DNA of 64,000 nucleotides from Varibaculum cambriense. Lineage in GTDB: Bacteria; Actinomycetota; Actinomycetes; Actinomycetales; Actinomycetaceae. Shown here piece by piece: positions 37,071 through 45,577 of the stretch (position 1 is its first letter; the number at the start of each line of letters is the position of its first letter). The notes beneath the pieces are model-generated. The model did no database searches. It saw nothing but the letters and a program-made list of their open reading frames with translations, and had not been told where the DNA came from. The translations under genes were made by a program, and so were the position numbers. Where the stretch lies: contig NZ_JAKNHJ010000002.1 of assembly GCF_022133705.1 (NCBI RefSeq), forward strand, positions 113,801 through 177,800, written 5' to 3'.

Positions 37071-38015
37071 ATGTCGCGAAAAATCATCCTGGACTGCGAT
37101 CCCGGGCATGACGATGCCATTGCCATGCTGCTTGCTCATGCTAGTCCCGAGATTGAACTATTGGCGGTTACCACCGTTGGAGGAAACCAGACTCTGGCGA
37201 AGGTCACCAATAACGCCCAGCGTATAGCCACTGTTTATGGTATGCAGGGGGTGCCGATCGCCTCCGGTTGTGATCGCCCGTTGGTTCGTAAGCCCGAAGT
37301 GGCCCCCGGGCAACACGGAGAATCCGGCTTGGATGGGGTGGAACTGCCCGAGCCGCAGCCGCTGGTTAATCAACATGCGGTAGACCTGATCATTGACACT
37401 ATTATGAGTCACGAGCCAGGAGAAATTACCCTGGTACCTACCGGTCCGCTCACCAATATTGCGATGGCAGTGCGCAAAGAGCCGCGCATTGTAGAACGGG
37501 TGCGAGAAGTCGTACTTATGGGTGGTGGTTACCACGTAGGCAATTGGTCGGCGGTCGCCGAATTTAATATCAAAGTCGATCCCGAGGCGGCGCATATCGT
37601 GTTCAATGAGCCTTGGGAAGTGGTGATGGTGGGATTAGATCTAACCCACCAGGCACTCGCTACCGATGAAATTACCACGAAGATCCAAAAACTTGGTGGC
37701 CCGGTTGCCCAGTTCGTGCTGGATCTGTTCGTATTCTTCCGTAAGGCATATCAAGACTCGCAAGGCTTTGACTTCCCACCAGTACACGATCCCTGCACCG
37801 TGGCCTATTTAATCGACCCCTCGATCGTGAAAACCGTGAGAGTGCCCATCAATATTGAGTTGCGTGGAGAGCTAACCGTGGGAATGACTGTTGCCGACTT
37901 TAGGGAACCGGCAGGGGAAGGATGCCATACTAAGGCAGCCACTGACCTTGATTTCGAACGTTTCTGGGAGCTAGTTATCGACTCCATTGACCGGATCCAG
38001 AAAGGGGACTGCTAA
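37071..38015 (+). CDS. rih: Ribonucleoside hydrolase
   Basis: A 314-residue inosine/uridine-preferring nucleoside hydrolase, cutting ribonucleosides to free base and ribose. The calcium-binding motif DCDPGHDDAIAMLLA is at the N terminus, the VPTGPLTNIA and VLMGGG elements follow, and the C-terminal HDPCTVAYL supplies the conserved Asp. It is the first gene of a four-gene operon (hydrolase, MFS carrier, LacI regulator, ribokinase), with AAGGAG upstream. The released ribose would be phosphorylated by the ribokinase. RihA, B and C subtypes cannot be separated by eye. Confidence 0.92.
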   Translation: MSRKIILDCDPGHDDAIAMLLAHASPEIELLAVTTVGGNQTLAKVTNNAQRIATVYGMQGVPIASGCDRPLVRKPEVAPGQHGESGLDGVELPEPQPLVNQHAVDLIIDTIMSHEPGEITLVPTGPLTNIAMAVRKEPRIVERVREVVLMGGGYHVGNWSAVAEFNIKVDPEAAHIVFNEPWEVVMVGLDLTHQALATDEITTKIQKLGGPVAQFVLDLFVFFRKAYQDSQGFDFPPVHDPCTVAYLIDPSIVKTVRVPINIELRGELTVGMTVADFREPAGEGCHTKAATDLDFERFWELVIDSIDRIQKGDC

Positions 38016-39412
38016 TGAAAAAAGTACGTTCCGTAGGCGCGGTGATGACCGCGCTGCTAGTAGCTTGTTTTGCGTTTCAGCTAAACGCGTCTATGCTTTC
38101 ACCTGCCCTGGTGCTGATGGAAAAAGAACTTCACACCACCGCGGCGATGATTGGCTTAACTCAGACCGTGTTCTTTACGGCGGCTGCTCTTTTCAGTCTG
38201 TTCCTACCGCGACTCGGAGATATGATCGGTCGGCGCAAACTGTTGACCGCTATGATGGTGCTCACTGCTATAGGGTGTGCCATCTCTGCCCTAGCAGGAG
38301 TTACCGGTTCAGTTGCGCTACTGTTCATTGGCCGCACCATCCAAGGTGTTGCCGGGCCGACAGTCCCCCTATGTTTGATCATGCTACGAGTTGCTGTACC
38401 TGATCCGAAACGCTACGGCACCCTCATGGGCGTTATTACCGCAGTTAACGGCGGTATCGCCGGAATAGATGCCATTGCAGGAGGCTGGCTGGCGAAGAAT
38501 TTCGGATTTGCCTCAGTCTTTTGGACGATGGCAGTGATCGCAGCGATCGCCGCAGTGGCAGTACGCTCGCTAACCGATGAATCAACAGTGGACAGTCCGC
38601 AGCCAATGGATTGGCTGGGCACGCTTTACCTGGTGGTGGCAGTAGGTGCCGCCTTAACCGCCATTAACGAGATCGCTAAACTAAAAGCGGCAAACTGGCT
38701 GCTAGTTATCATCCTCGTGCTTGCCAGTGCCCTATGTTTCTTGCTGTTCTGGCGTCAAGAAGGCAAAACCGAACATCCGCTGGTTACCCGTCACTATCTG
38801 CGGTCGCGCAGTACCTGGGCTTTGTTGCTGACTACCATACTTACCATGACTGGCATCTTCGCGATCATGAACGGAATCGTGCCCTCTATTGCCCAAGATG
38901 CTAAGTTTGGTGCAGCGCTGGGTGCAGACGTGGTCTCTTTTTGGACGCTCACTCCCTATGCAATCGCTGGCCTAGTGATGGGGCCGGTAGCGGGTACCCT
39001 CGCGGGACGCTTCGGATATCGCAAAGTATTACGGTACGGGCTTATTGGTTCTCTGATCTCCCTAGCGATTTTGGCGCTCACTATGAATGGCGCTGCCGCC
39101 TGGGTGCTGCTAGTAGTATCTATACTTGCTGGTCTAGCCTATGCTGGTACCGCAAATATTATGCTTAACGGTCTTGGAATTGTACTATCACCCTCCGATA
39201 ATCCTGGTTACCTTCCCGGACTTAACGCGGGAGCTTTCAACCTGGGTGCGGGTATTTCCTTCGCAGTGCTCTATGCGGTGATGACCTCATTAGGAGGAGG
39301 CTACGGAGGGCATTTAGGCGCTATTATTGCGGGTGGCATCCTTCTGGTTTTGGCTCTCGGATCATCCTTCCTAATCCCGCAGCCAACTGGCCAGGACGAA
39401 ATAGCCAGTTAG
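38015..39412 (+). CDS. MFS transporter, DHA-like; probable nucleoside carrier
   Basis: A 465-residue major facilitator with about 14 hydrophobic segments, as in the DHA2 drug/H+ antiporter group. The loop 2-3 motif is GDMIGRRKLLT, and a conserved motif-C-like GIDAIAGGWLAKNFGFASVFW segment is present. The start overlaps the hydrolase stop by one base (TAATG), so translation is coupled. By context it should import nucleosides or ribose, even though close relatives are annotated as drug exporters. Confidence 0.87.
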   Translation: MKKVRSVGAVMTALLVACFAFQLNASMLSPALVLMEKELHTTAAMIGLTQTVFFTAAALFSLFLPRLGDMIGRRKLLTAMMVLTAIGCAISALAGVTGSVALLFIGRTIQGVAGPTVPLCLIMLRVAVPDPKRYGTLMGVITAVNGGIAGIDAIAGGWLAKNFGFASVFWTMAVIAAIAAVAVRSLTDESTVDSPQPMDWLGTLYLVVAVGAALTAINEIAKLKAANWLLVIILVLASALCFLLFWRQEGKTEHPLVTRHYLRSRSTWALLLTTILTMTGIFAIMNGIVPSIAQDAKFGAALGADVVSFWTLTPYAIAGLVMGPVAGTLAGRFGYRKVLRYGLIGSLISLAILALTMNGAAAWVLLVVSILAGLAYAGTANIMLNGLGIVLSPSDNPGYLPGLNAGAFNLGAGISFAVLYAVMTSLGGGYGGHLGAIIAGGILLVLALGSSFLIPQPTGQDEIAS

Positions 39413-39443
39413 CACGCAGTTTGATGTCTAACGAGGGAACGCT

Positions 39444-40436
39444 ATGACTACTATTAGACAAATCGCCGAACAACTAGGTGTCAATGTCTCAACGGTCTCG
39501 CGTTCCCTCAACGATTCCCCCACTATCCCAGATAGTACTAAGCAGCGGGTACGCGAGATAGCTGACCAACTTGGCTATCGTAAAGATATGAGAGCAGCGT
39601 CAATGCGTGCCGGTAAGAGCCTGCTCATCGGGGTGGTAGTGGGGGATATCGTTAACCCTTTTTTTGCCGAACTAGCTGATCGCATTGAACGCCAAACCCG
39701 AGCCAAGGGCTACCAAATCATGCTTGGTAATGGCGGAGAAGAACCGGGGGCTCAAGAAAAAATAGTGGAAACTATGCTGTCGCAAAATATCGATGGCTTG
39801 TTGTTAACTCCTGCTGGAAGACCGACCTCGAAGATGCTTTCCCACATTAAGGAAGTGCCTACTGTGGCGGTTGACCGTAAGATTACCGGAGCCGAGATCG
39901 ACAGTGTCGGCTGCGATTTCAGTCAAGCAGTTACGCAGTTAGCTGCACATTTTGCGGCGAATGGTTACCAATCAGTGGCAGTGCTGTCAGGTCCAGAATC
40001 CACCAGTACCGGGGATAGTCGGCACCGGATGCTGAGCGCAGCGCTCGCGGAAGCCGGTATCTCCAGAGTGCAAGCATATTCGAGCCCATTCCAAGAGACC
40101 GGAGGAGACGCGGCGATAAAGCAGGTGCTAGCAAAAGGGACACCGGATGCCCTGGTATGTGCCTCTGGGGTTATTGCCTTGGGAGCGATGCTAGGACTAA
40201 AAGCGTGCCAGATTCGTCCCGGATTAGATATCGGGATCGCCACGTTTGACCGTCTGAACTGGTTAGAGGCGATGACGCCCTCCGTGACCATGATTGATAC
40301 TGACATTTCCAAGATGGCTGACCTGGCAGTGAATCTGCTGCTGAAAAGAATAGCTGGTAGAGGCGGTGAACCAGTAGAAAAAAACACTACCGCGAAACTA
40401 CTGCTGCGGGAATCAACTCCAAAGCTAGCAAACTAA
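39444..40436 (+). CDS. LacI family transcriptional regulator of the nucleoside operon
   Basis: A 330-residue regulator. The helix-turn-helix TIRQIAEQLGVNVSTVSRSLN occupies the first ~22 residues, followed by a hinge helix region and a periplasmic-binding-protein-like sensor domain (GVVVGDIVNPFFAELADRIE). It lies within the operon it likely controls through the palindrome at 37021-37040. The effector is probably ribose, a nucleoside or a phosphorylated derivative; this is inferred from neighbours. Its start has GAGGGAA upstream. Confidence 0.92.
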   Translation: MTTIRQIAEQLGVNVSTVSRSLNDSPTIPDSTKQRVREIADQLGYRKDMRAASMRAGKSLLIGVVVGDIVNPFFAELADRIERQTRAKGYQIMLGNGGEEPGAQEKIVETMLSQNIDGLLLTPAGRPTSKMLSHIKEVPTVAVDRKITGAEIDSVGCDFSQAVTQLAAHFAANGYQSVAVLSGPESTSTGDSRHRMLSAALAEAGISRVQAYSSPFQETGGDAAIKQVLAKGTPDALVCASGVIALGAMLGLKACQIRPGLDIGIATFDRLNWLEAMTPSVTMIDTDISKMADLAVNLLLKRIAGRGGEPVEKNTTAKLLLRESTPKLAN

Positions 40437-40463
40437 CTATTACTAAAAACTTGGGGAGACGAC

Positions 40464-41435
40464 ATGAAAAACTCGAAGGATATAGTGGCTACCGCCCAGC
40501 AGGTGCTGTCCTCTATCGGGGCACCAGTGACGGTGATGGGGTCGATCAATGCTGATTTGACGGTGGAAACTGAGCGGCTTCCTCGGCCAGGTGAAACCGT
40601 GATCGGCGGGCCGGTAGTTACTCTCCCGGGAGGAAAATCTGCTAATCAGGCAGTAACTTGCTCTCTTTTAGGGGCAAAAACCAAGCTGATAGGGGCTTTA
40701 GGTAACGACAGTCACGGTGACCTCCTGCTGGATTCTTTAAACAAGGCGGGAGTAGACACTGCTGGGATTCGGCGCTGCGAGGAGCCATCCGGATCTACCA
40801 TGATTACTGTGGACGCGGCGGGAGAAAACACTATTGTTTACTCAGCCGGCGCGAATGCACTGGTAAATGCAGATTTCGTGCGGGAAGAAAGTCAGATAAT
40901 TACTTCGGCGAAAATCCTGGGCTTATGTTTGGAAGCTCCGCTGGATGCGGTGGAGGAAGCGGCAAGAATAGCCCACGACGCCGGGGTACAGGTGGTGCTG
41001 AACTTCTCGCCCATCACCCAGGTGCCGGAATCGTTGCTGAAACTGGTTGATGTGCTGATTGTTAATCAGCATGAACTGGCGGTACTGGGAGGCCAAGAAA
41101 TTGACGTGACTAACCTGGACGAGCTGCGTAAAGCGGTTGCCGACCTCGGGTTCGAACAGGTAGTTCTAACTTTAGGTGGTAGTGGGTCTTTGGTGCTAGA
41201 TTCCGGCGAAGTAACCCGGATCCCTATTTTTGAGGTCGATACTGTAGATACCACCGGAGCCGGGGATTCCTTTATGGGCTCTCTGCTGAGCGCGTTGGCT
41301 GCAGGATGTTCACTTTCTGAGGGCGCCTGCCTGGCGGCGGCAGTTTCTTCACTGGCAACCGTCAGAATGGGGGCACAATCCTCTTACTGGAGCGCCCGTG
41401 AAGTTCGTGACTTCTTGTCGCAACAGACAAGGTGA
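40464..41435 (+). CDS. rbsK: Ribokinase (PfkB family)
   Basis: A 323-residue PfkB-family sugar kinase. Motif 1 is GGPVVTLPGGKSANQAV and motif 2 is VDTTGAGDSFMGSLLSAL with the catalytic Asp; NQHELAVLGG and VVLTLGGSGSLVL lie between. It should make ribose 5-phosphate from ribose released by the hydrolase. A deoxyribokinase activity cannot be excluded. It is the last gene of the operon, 27 bp after the regulator. The first ~17 residues extend before the usual ribokinase start, but the ATG has GGGGAG upstream. Confidence 0.88.
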   Translation: MKNSKDIVATAQQVLSSIGAPVTVMGSINADLTVETERLPRPGETVIGGPVVTLPGGKSANQAVTCSLLGAKTKLIGALGNDSHGDLLLDSLNKAGVDTAGIRRCEEPSGSTMITVDAAGENTIVYSAGANALVNADFVREESQIITSAKILGLCLEAPLDAVEEAARIAHDAGVQVVLNFSPITQVPESLLKLVDVLIVNQHELAVLGGQEIDVTNLDELRKAVADLGFEQVVLTLGGSGSLVLDSGEVTRIPIFEVDTVDTTGAGDSFMGSLLSALAAGCSLSEGACLAAAVSSLATVRMGAQSSYWSAREVRDFLSQQTR

Positions 41436-41873
41436 GCCGCGGGTATTATGCAACGGGGTGGTTTCCTTAATCGCGCAACCTGGACGCTAGGAAAGTGATA
41501 TTTGCGCCGGCTAAAGAGGTTTTAGTTATAACTGTGGGGTCGGATTGTAACTAAGGTAAGCCCCACTTTCCTTCATGAGTGTCGCCGCTCGATCCGGTGA
41601 TGCTGAGTGCCAAGAACTAAGCGCCGCTAGGTAGCTACTTCATCTCGGCGCGTCCTTTTTATCCGTTGTTTCCGAAGACTTTCTGAGGGCAACGGTTTAG
41701 TTTTCCTATGGCTCGCCTTCCCTTAGAGGCATTGCTTTGCTTTCCGAGGGCGAAGCTTTTCCTGCCTCTTTTACCTAGTCCCTTGCTGTCCAAAATCTTT
41801 TGTACTGCTAAGGTGACCGTGAAGTTACAAAGAATGCCGAGAGGCAAAATGCGCAGATAAACGGAGGTGCCCA
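41436..41873. other. Intergenic region without a recognised gene
   Basis: 438 bp between the ribokinase and VIT genes. GTGGGG near 41534 and GCCCCAC near 41560 form a short stem. TAAGGTAAGCCCCACTT at 41552-41568 resembles a DtxR/IdeR iron box at about 12 of 17 positions, which is suggestive only. No tRNA, riboswitch or convincing small ORF was seen. Confidence 0.35.
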
Positions 41874-42626
41874 ATGAGTCTGGCGGGCGAAAGATTACTA
41901 GGCAAATCTTCCGATTCACGGCAGCGAGATGAGCATACCGATGAAAGCGTAAAGACGGCCTCCAAGCTTAATTGGTTGCGTGCCGGGGTTCTGGGAGCTA
42001 ATGACGGTATCGTTTCAACCGCCGGCGTAGTAGTCGGGGTGGCAGCTGCTGACCCGCAGAACAATATCGCGATCTTTACCGCTGGGATGGCGGCCGTGGT
42101 CGCGGGGGCTATTTCCATGGCGGCCGGCGAATATGTTTCCGTATCTACCCAGAAAGATACGGAGCAGGCGCTGGTTCATAAAGAAAAGACGCGGTTGAAG
42201 AAAGATCCCGAGGCCGAGTTTGAAGGACTGATTAAGGTTTACGAAGCCAAAGGGTTATCTGCTGAAACTGCCCGGAAAGTAGCGAGCGAATACTCTGCGA
42301 TTGATCCGGTAGCGGCGCAGGTAGAGGCGCGTTACTCAATTGATTCGGAAGAATTTGTTAATCCCTGGAACGCTGCTTTTTCTTCTGCGATTTCCTTTGT
42401 CTTAGGCGCAGTGCTGCCGATGCTGGCCATTCTGCTGTTCCCGCCGGCCTCCAAGTTTATCGCCACCTTCATTTTGACGCTGGTGGCGCTAGGTTTAGCG
42501 GGATACACCTCCGCTTGGCTCTCAGAAGCTCCCCGAGGACGTGCCGTCATCCGGGTGATTATCGGAGGCGCCCTCGCCATGCTGATTACCGGCGCAGTCG
42601 GCCACTTGGTGGGTCTTTCGCTGTAA
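41874..42626 (+). CDS. VIT family Fe/Mn transporter
   Basis: A 250-residue membrane protein of the CCC1/VIT1 family, which exports or stores Fe(II) or Mn(II). The opening NWLRAGVLGANDGIVSTAGVVVGVAAA and the following MAAGEYVSVSTQKDTE are family signatures; the latter is followed by the cytosolic helical metal-binding loop with EKTRLKKDPEAEFEGL. Three C-terminal hydrophobic segments complete about five helices. The start has a GGAGG site. It is monocistronic. Confidence 0.92.
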   Translation: MSLAGERLLGKSSDSRQRDEHTDESVKTASKLNWLRAGVLGANDGIVSTAGVVVGVAAADPQNNIAIFTAGMAAVVAGAISMAAGEYVSVSTQKDTEQALVHKEKTRLKKDPEAEFEGLIKVYEAKGLSAETARKVASEYSAIDPVAAQVEARYSIDSEEFVNPWNAAFSSAISFVLGAVLPMLAILLFPPASKFIATFILTLVALGLAGYTSAWLSEAPRGRAVIRVIIGGALAMLITGAVGHLVGLSL

Positions 42627-42842
42627 TCGGCCTGCTACCTCTATTTCGACTTGTAGTAACGGGGATGACTATATTCCTGTCTCCCTGCGACCTTTGCGGA
42701 GCAAAAAACTTGAGGTGAAACGGTACCAGACCAGTTCACTGACTTGGTGCAGAAGCGGGAGCTCCAGTACGTTTCAGTTTTCTGTTTCTCTGGTTCATGG
42801 TCACCATGTTCACTTGGTTATTTCAGTGCCAGGTGCTGTGCC

Positions 42843-45347
42843 TTATTGTCGGGACTGGTTTGCATAATCGCGCAGGGCGCTGACTTCGGTGTGGATGCTT
42901 TCCAGGGCGCGAAGCGCTGCCATAATTGACTGTTCTGTGGGGCGGAGCAGTCGGGAGATTCGTCCAAGTAAGGGCAACTTCTGCTTCAAGGTGTCCAGTT
43001 CCGGCACGCGAGTTTGGGCAGCAAGCTGTTCCAGGGAGATGCTGAGATCTTGTAAAAGATCCTCTTCCCCTATTGTTGACAGGTCTTTGCCTATTTCTAG
43101 GGAGCCATTAATTCGTTCTCTAATCATTCCCCAGTCGTTTGTTAATCTAGAAGCTGCATCTTCCAGACGATTTGCTTGCGGATCTAAAAGGCGGGCGTGC
43201 TTAGCTATGATGGCGGGTTTAAATTCTCCGACGGTAATGGCTTCGATACTTTGGTTTAACTGGTCACCTAAGGTGTCTATTTCTTTGCCAAACGTTTCTG
43301 CGTCTGCATTGAAGGTTTCAGAGACTTCCTGTATTCCTTCCAAGATCTCTTCAAGGGTAATACGGGTTTGGGGTTCGTCGGGTTTTTGCCTGGTGTGCAA
43401 GGCAGCGGTAGTTGCCGCGAGTTCTTGCCTGGATTCAACTGTCTGCTGCAGGCTAGTCGAGATTTTGTCAGCCACCTCGTCTAGCACCTGTCGGTTCTCA
43501 GACCTAAGGTCTGTAACGCTGACTTCTTCATACTGGTAGCTTTGAAGTTTTTTCCATAGCGAATCTTGTTGCAATGCTTGAGGAATAGCTTGAATGAGTA
43601 TGGGAAGAATGGCTTTATAGCTGGCTTTTTCGGCTGCAGTTGCAAATCTCTCAACTTCTTTGCGGCAATCAGGGGATTTGAGGTAGCGAGGGCTGACAAA
43701 ACTCAGTAGGAACGCAGTTGTCTCCAGTTCAGACATCAGGACATTTTCCCATGATTGCCCCCATTTCACGTCACGGTCTGTAAAGATGCTAAGGGTTTCG
43801 CCGGTTTTCATTTCGTATTGGTCAGCAATTTTTTCAACGAGTTTAAGTAATCCACCGTATACGGTTTCATTGTCGGCATGCGCGTAGCTAACAAAAATAG
43901 TTGCGGCAGGGGACTCGGTGCCAGTTTTTTGTCCGGGGGAGAGGATCACTTCGGTTGGTTTCAAACTTATTCTTTCTACAAGGGATTTATTTTGGGAAGC
44001 TAACACGCTAGGTTTTTTACCTAGCTCTTCTGGTGAGGGCGCAGGGTAATCTCCCAAGAGCTGGTAAGGGATTGCCCACATACCATCCTCAATTTCCCTT
44101 ACTCGTTCGCAAGTACAAACTACAAAACCTCTGCGAAACTTTCTCCCGGCCTTGCCGCAGTCCTCACGAAAACGGCGTAAACCGCGAAAATCTGAACTGT
44201 TAGGAGTGCTGGTGAGTTTGACTTCCACACCCACTGCCCCAGAAGTGTCATTTAACAGAACTAGGTCGACCTCGTCATCACGATTCCCTGTCCGTACCCG
44301 CCAATACCCCAACTGGTAGCTGGTGCTTGCCCAGCCAATCTCCGCTCTGATCTGATTAGCAACCCAGTTCTCCAAGACCTGACCGGCGGTAGCAGGGAAA
44401 GAAGAAATATCATGCCCGCGACGCGATAAGGACTCGCAAACCGTGGAGGTGTCCACTGCGTGCATTTTTGGAGCTCCCCGCCCCACACTCGCTGCCGAGC
44501 CTCGAAAGTTAGCCAAACTATATACCAAAAAGCGTTCCGTTAAAATATCTAGATAACGCCCCACTGTACGGACATCCATCTTTAGCTCGTTGGCTAAACG
44601 ATCTTTGTTTAAAATGCCACCAGGATATGCTAGGAGCGCGTCGAGAAGCGCTCTCGCCCGCAAAATATCCACGGCCTGACCCGGAACTAACTCACGTCCC
44701 AACGACATCTCATTTTCAGAAAAAACTTGCTGGTTTACCTGCGCCAAATTTATTATCCCGGGATTTGCCCCCGGAATGCATAGCGAGGGCATACCCCCAT
44801 AACGCAAAACAGCGATCAAATCCGCATCGGAGGAAGCAAAACTTTGCTCAGCTGCCGGGGCCCAGTCCCCGTAAAACAACGCATCAGCCAGGGAATAACC
44901 GTCGGAAAGAGAACGCCCGGCAAGCTCACTAGCAGTAAAAGGCAGCAGCTCAAGGCGCTGCGCTCTTCCTGTTAGCCAATCCGCCTCTCCCGGCCGAGAC
45001 CGCCCAATACCGGCCGAGCCGCATAGAATGAAACGGTGTTTATCCTCGACCCGGTCTACAACTGCCTTCACATGCTGGGTCACGTCGGGCAAAAGTTGCG
45101 CCTCATCAATAACGCTATAGTTTGGCAAACGTGACAACCATTCCTGCGGGTCACGCTTTGCGGCGCGCAAAGATTCTCTATCCGTAGAAAAACTGAAATA
45201 CTCCGGTCTTTCCCCGTTAGCTAAGGTGAGATTTTGCAACAACGTGGTCTTTCCCACCGCACGTCGTCCCTCTAAAATCTGCACCGGCAGACTAGAGCTA
45301 GCTGCCAATCGCTTTGCCAAACCCCTGGGGAAAAAAACACCGGCCAT
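42843..45347 (-). CDS. AAA ATPase / DUF4143-type protein fused to a TIR domain
   Basis: A single open frame of 834 residues. Residues 1-220 are an AAA-type ATPase: Walker A GRRAVGKTT (G27-T35, Lys33) and Walker B YSVIDEAQLL (Asp81, Glu82). Residues ~225-280 form a winged-helix-like segment. Residues ~320-430 are DUF4143-like, with a possible PD-(D/E)XK core: DDEVDLVLL around Asp361, then Glu375-Val-Lys377. Residues ~482-600 are a TIR domain (IFVSYAHADNE, SIFTDRDVKWGQSW, SPRYLKSPDCRKEVERF), with Glu564 at the NADase catalytic position. The rest is helical, probably coiled coil. It neighbours the CRISPR locus; a defence role is inferred. Confidence 0.85.
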   Translation of the reverse strand: MAGVFFPRGLAKRLAASSSLPVQILEGRRAVGKTTLLQNLTLANGERPEYFSFSTDRESLRAAKRDPQEWLSRLPNYSVIDEAQLLPDVTQHVKAVVDRVEDKHRFILCGSAGIGRSRPGEADWLTGRAQRLELLPFTASELAGRSLSDGYSLADALFYGDWAPAAEQSFASSDADLIAVLRYGGMPSLCIPGANPGIINLAQVNQQVFSENEMSLGRELVPGQAVDILRARALLDALLAYPGGILNKDRLANELKMDVRTVGRYLDILTERFLVYSLANFRGSAASVGRGAPKMHAVDTSTVCESLSRRGHDISSFPATAGQVLENWVANQIRAEIGWASTSYQLGYWRVRTGNRDDEVDLVLLNDTSGAVGVEVKLTSTPNSSDFRGLRRFREDCGKAGRKFRRGFVVCTCERVREIEDGMWAIPYQLLGDYPAPSPEELGKKPSVLASQNKSLVERISLKPTEVILSPGQKTGTESPAATIFVSYAHADNETVYGGLLKLVEKIADQYEMKTGETLSIFTDRDVKWGQSWENVLMSELETTAFLLSFVSPRYLKSPDCRKEVERFATAAEKASYKAILPILIQAIPQALQQDSLWKKLQSYQYEEVSVTDLRSENRQVLDEVADKISTSLQQTVESRQELAATTAALHTRQKPDEPQTRITLEEILEGIQEVSETFNADAETFGKEIDTLGDQLNQSIEAITVGEFKPAIIAKHARLLDPQANRLEDAASRLTNDWGMIRERINGSLEIGKDLSTIGEEDLLQDLSISLEQLAAQTRVPELDTLKQKLPLLGRISRLLRPTEQSIMAALRALESIHTEVSALRDYANQSRQ

Positions 45348-45374
45348 GTATTAAATCCTACATTAAATGGGTAA

Positions 45375-45401
45375 AAAAAACTACATTGAGAGTAGTTTTT
45401 T
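45375..45401. promoter_or_regulatory. Hairpin element upstream of the TIR-ATPase, copy 1
   Basis: AAAAAACTAC at 45375-45384, loop ATTGAGA, and the exact complement GTAGTTTTTT at 45392-45401. It lies 28 bp before the TIR-ATPase start. The 18-mer AAAAACTACATTGAGAGT recurs inside a hairpin at 54616-54654. The remainder of the 230-bp gap to cas3 holds no gene. Confidence 0.6.
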
Positions 45402-45577
45402 AGTTATTTTCAGATAGGGACTTATTTATCTTTCCCTGGGTGAGCGCGGGCGCTACCTGCGATCTGATTTAATTTACTTCCTTACGCGAGCCACGGAGAT
45501 GGTATGACCGTTGCAGCGGTCAAAGGATAGGTCATAAAACCCGAGATATTCGCCCTCCTAAGGGGTTTACTAAAAGA

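Noticed and set aside
41552-41568. DtxR/IdeR-like iron box before the VIT transporter
   Set aside because: Only about 12 of 17 positions match and it is about 300 bp from the start; too weak to call.
41659-41919. An 86-codon minus-strand frame before the VIT gene
   Set aside because: No motif, overlaps the VIT start and its ribosome site, likely chance.
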